Source: Azospirillaceae bacterium (GTDB taxonomy: Bacteria; Pseudomonadota; Alphaproteobacteria; Azospirillales; Azospirillaceae). Taken from it: 64,000 bases of DNA. Below are positions 63,155-64,000 of the stretch, piece after piece. The position numbers were made by a program, and so were the translations under genes. Numbering within the stretch: position 1 is the first letter of the stretch; each line of letters starts with the position of its first letter. Below the pieces are notes generated by a model. It was not told where the DNA came from and made no database searches. It worked only from the letters and a program-made list of their open reading frames with translations. The stretch is from NCBI GenBank assembly GCA_028283825.1, contig JAPWJW010000001.1:248001-312000 (forward strand), in the 5' to 3' direction.

Positions 63155-64000
63155 CTATTTCATTATTTTCACCACCGTGGCGACAGCCGCAATTACAAAA
63201 AAACTAATAGCTGCCACAGTAAGTGCTAAAAATACTGCAGGATACTCTCTGATTGCCACGTCTTGTGACGCTGATATATAGATTCTTCTCATAAACCTGG
63301 GGATTAATCTGACAATAAAGGCAATAATCTTTCCGAAAATTAACACAAACATCCATATTATTATAAAGAAACTTGCCAAGAATGAATGCAAGAATGGATA
63401 AGCATAACCAGCAACGGGATACCTACCAGTAGTATCTACATAATCTGCCAAATTCATCCCGTTCAATGATACAGGAATTCTTAAAAACGTCGCCTGAATT
63501 TTTCCATGAGAGATATTTGATAGAAACTCAACCACGTACGAGGACGACTCATTAAAATTATATCGGACTCCAGCAAAAAAATAATCAAACCAGCTGCTTA
63601 TGTGTACAGTTGATCCTCCCGGCATATTCAGATCAAATGGCAGATTAACTCCATACATCGAAACGACGGAAACCAATGAATAACCGATAGGGAATAGAAT
63701 CAGGAAAAAAGCTGGGGTTAATATTGTATCTATCAATAAAAAAAATATTCTCATCCTAATTTTTCCGCTTGATGCTCTTATGAAGAATATTGTCTTTTGG
63801 GTAGAAACAATATCTATGAATAGCGTAACGACAAAGAGCCCAATGGCACCCTCAGCCATCCACCTAGTGTATATTCTAATCGCCCCAAATAACTGGTAAT
63901 TAGCTGATGGCAAAAATACACCATACATCGCAGTAACAAATAAAAAAGACATGACGGTAGAAACGAGAACAGCAAAGACTCTCTTTATTGAAAAGATGCT
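63155..64000 (-). CDS. Polytopic membrane protein of unknown function, low GC (5' end outside window)
   Basis: At least 265 residues from the ATG at 63952, but the frame stays open to the window edge with further hydrophobic residues (S-I-F-S-I-K-R-V-F-A-V-L-V-S-T-V), so the real start probably lies beyond 64000. Five or more membrane segments are visible (GLFVVTLFIDIV, ILTPAFFLILFPIGYSLVSVV, FLASFFIIIWMFVLIFGKIIAFIV, VFLALTVAAISFFVIAAVATVV) with a large loop between. No family recognised. The AT-rich sequence contrasts sharply with the rest of the window and marks acquired DNA. Confidence 0.65.
   Translation of the reverse strand, partial: SIFSIKRVFAVLVSTVMSFLFVTAMYGVFLPSANYQLFGAIRIYTRWMAEGAIGLFVVTLFIDIVSTQKTIFFIRASSGKIRMRIFFLLIDTILTPAFFLILFPIGYSLVSVVSMYGVNLPFDLNMPGGSTVHISSWFDYFFAGVRYNFNESSSYVVEFLSNISHGKIQATFLRIPVSLNGMNLADYVDTTGRYPVAGYAYPFLHSFLASFFIIIWMFVLIFGKIIAFIVRLIPRFMRRIYISASQDVAIREYPAVFLALTVAAISFFVIAAVATVVKIMK

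Overview
The window is GC-rich (roughly two thirds G+C by eye), densely packed chromosomal DNA. The gene set (split hisZ-type histidine enzyme next to purA, homospermidine synthase, class I PHA synthase, GlnE, class II FBPase next to hom and recJ, TonB receptor of the catabolic type) points to an alphaproteobacterium of the Rhodospirillales/Azospirillaceae kind. That placement is inference from gene content; no rRNA is present to confirm it.

Layout. (1) 1-17.0 kb is a lipid/CoA-ester catabolic region: the C-terminal part of a FadB-like protein, a TetR repressor with a clear operator, a tightly coupled APH kinase-acyl-CoA dehydrogenase-SDR-quinone oxidoreductase operon, an alpha/beta hydrolase, a TonB-dependent receptor, a phosphatase/TetR pair, a hotdog thioesterase, a second SDR, then DUF35 protein-thiolase-like protein-EtfB-EtfA-acetyl-CoA acetyltransferase. 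Together these could import, activate, oxidise and cleave a hydroxylated or branched acyl compound, with electrons leaving through ETF. (2) 17.0-19.5 kb is an island remnant at a tRNA-Glu gene: a truncated tyrosine recombinase, a complete IS3-family element lacking a target duplication, and a probably truncated small gene. (3) 19.7-28.1 kb: a conserved protein of unknown function, then recJ-glpX-hom-aminotransferase on the minus strand and a lipoprotein. (4) 28.3-33.9 kb: PHA synthase with an unusual basic N-terminal extension, a two-gene cassette with a PARP-like ADP-ribosyltransferase candidate, a CGNR regulator divergent from a lipocalin-like protein across a nested dyad, and a WecA/MraY-type transferase. 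(5) 34.0-37.4 kb: polyamine genes, with a long 5' leader carrying an arginine-rich leader peptide, a fold-III ornithine-type decarboxylase and a frameshifted homospermidine synthase. (6) 37.6-45.0 kb: hisZ, purA, aroA, a phosphatase, a PadR regulator with operator and its membrane partner, and a secreted hydrolase. (7) 45.0-63.1 kb: AsmA-like protein (frameshifted), glnE, bcp, a damaged AAA ATPase with a poly-G tract, a ParA-like ATPase, a Sua5-type enzyme, DinB, an FAD oxidase, a histidine kinase, an SLT-domain protein (frameshifted), an acyl-CoA dehydrogenase (frameshifted) and a diguanylate cyclase (frameshifted). (8) From 63.1 kb the sequence becomes AT-rich and carries part of a foreign-looking membrane protein.

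Three things stand out. First, four copies of a structured intergenic repeat (about 115-130 nt) sit immediately after the stop codons of plus-strand genes (near 37.4, 40.2, 58.6 and 61.8 kb); their hairpins covary between copies, which suggests an RNA-level or REP-like element. Second, the small ORF plus PARP-like protein near 31 kb looks like an uncharacterised toxin-antitoxin-type cassette. Third, five genes between 37 and 63 kb are each broken by what looks like one extra base, and another is interrupted by a G-only tract; this looks more like sequence error than biology and should be checked before any gene there is called dead.
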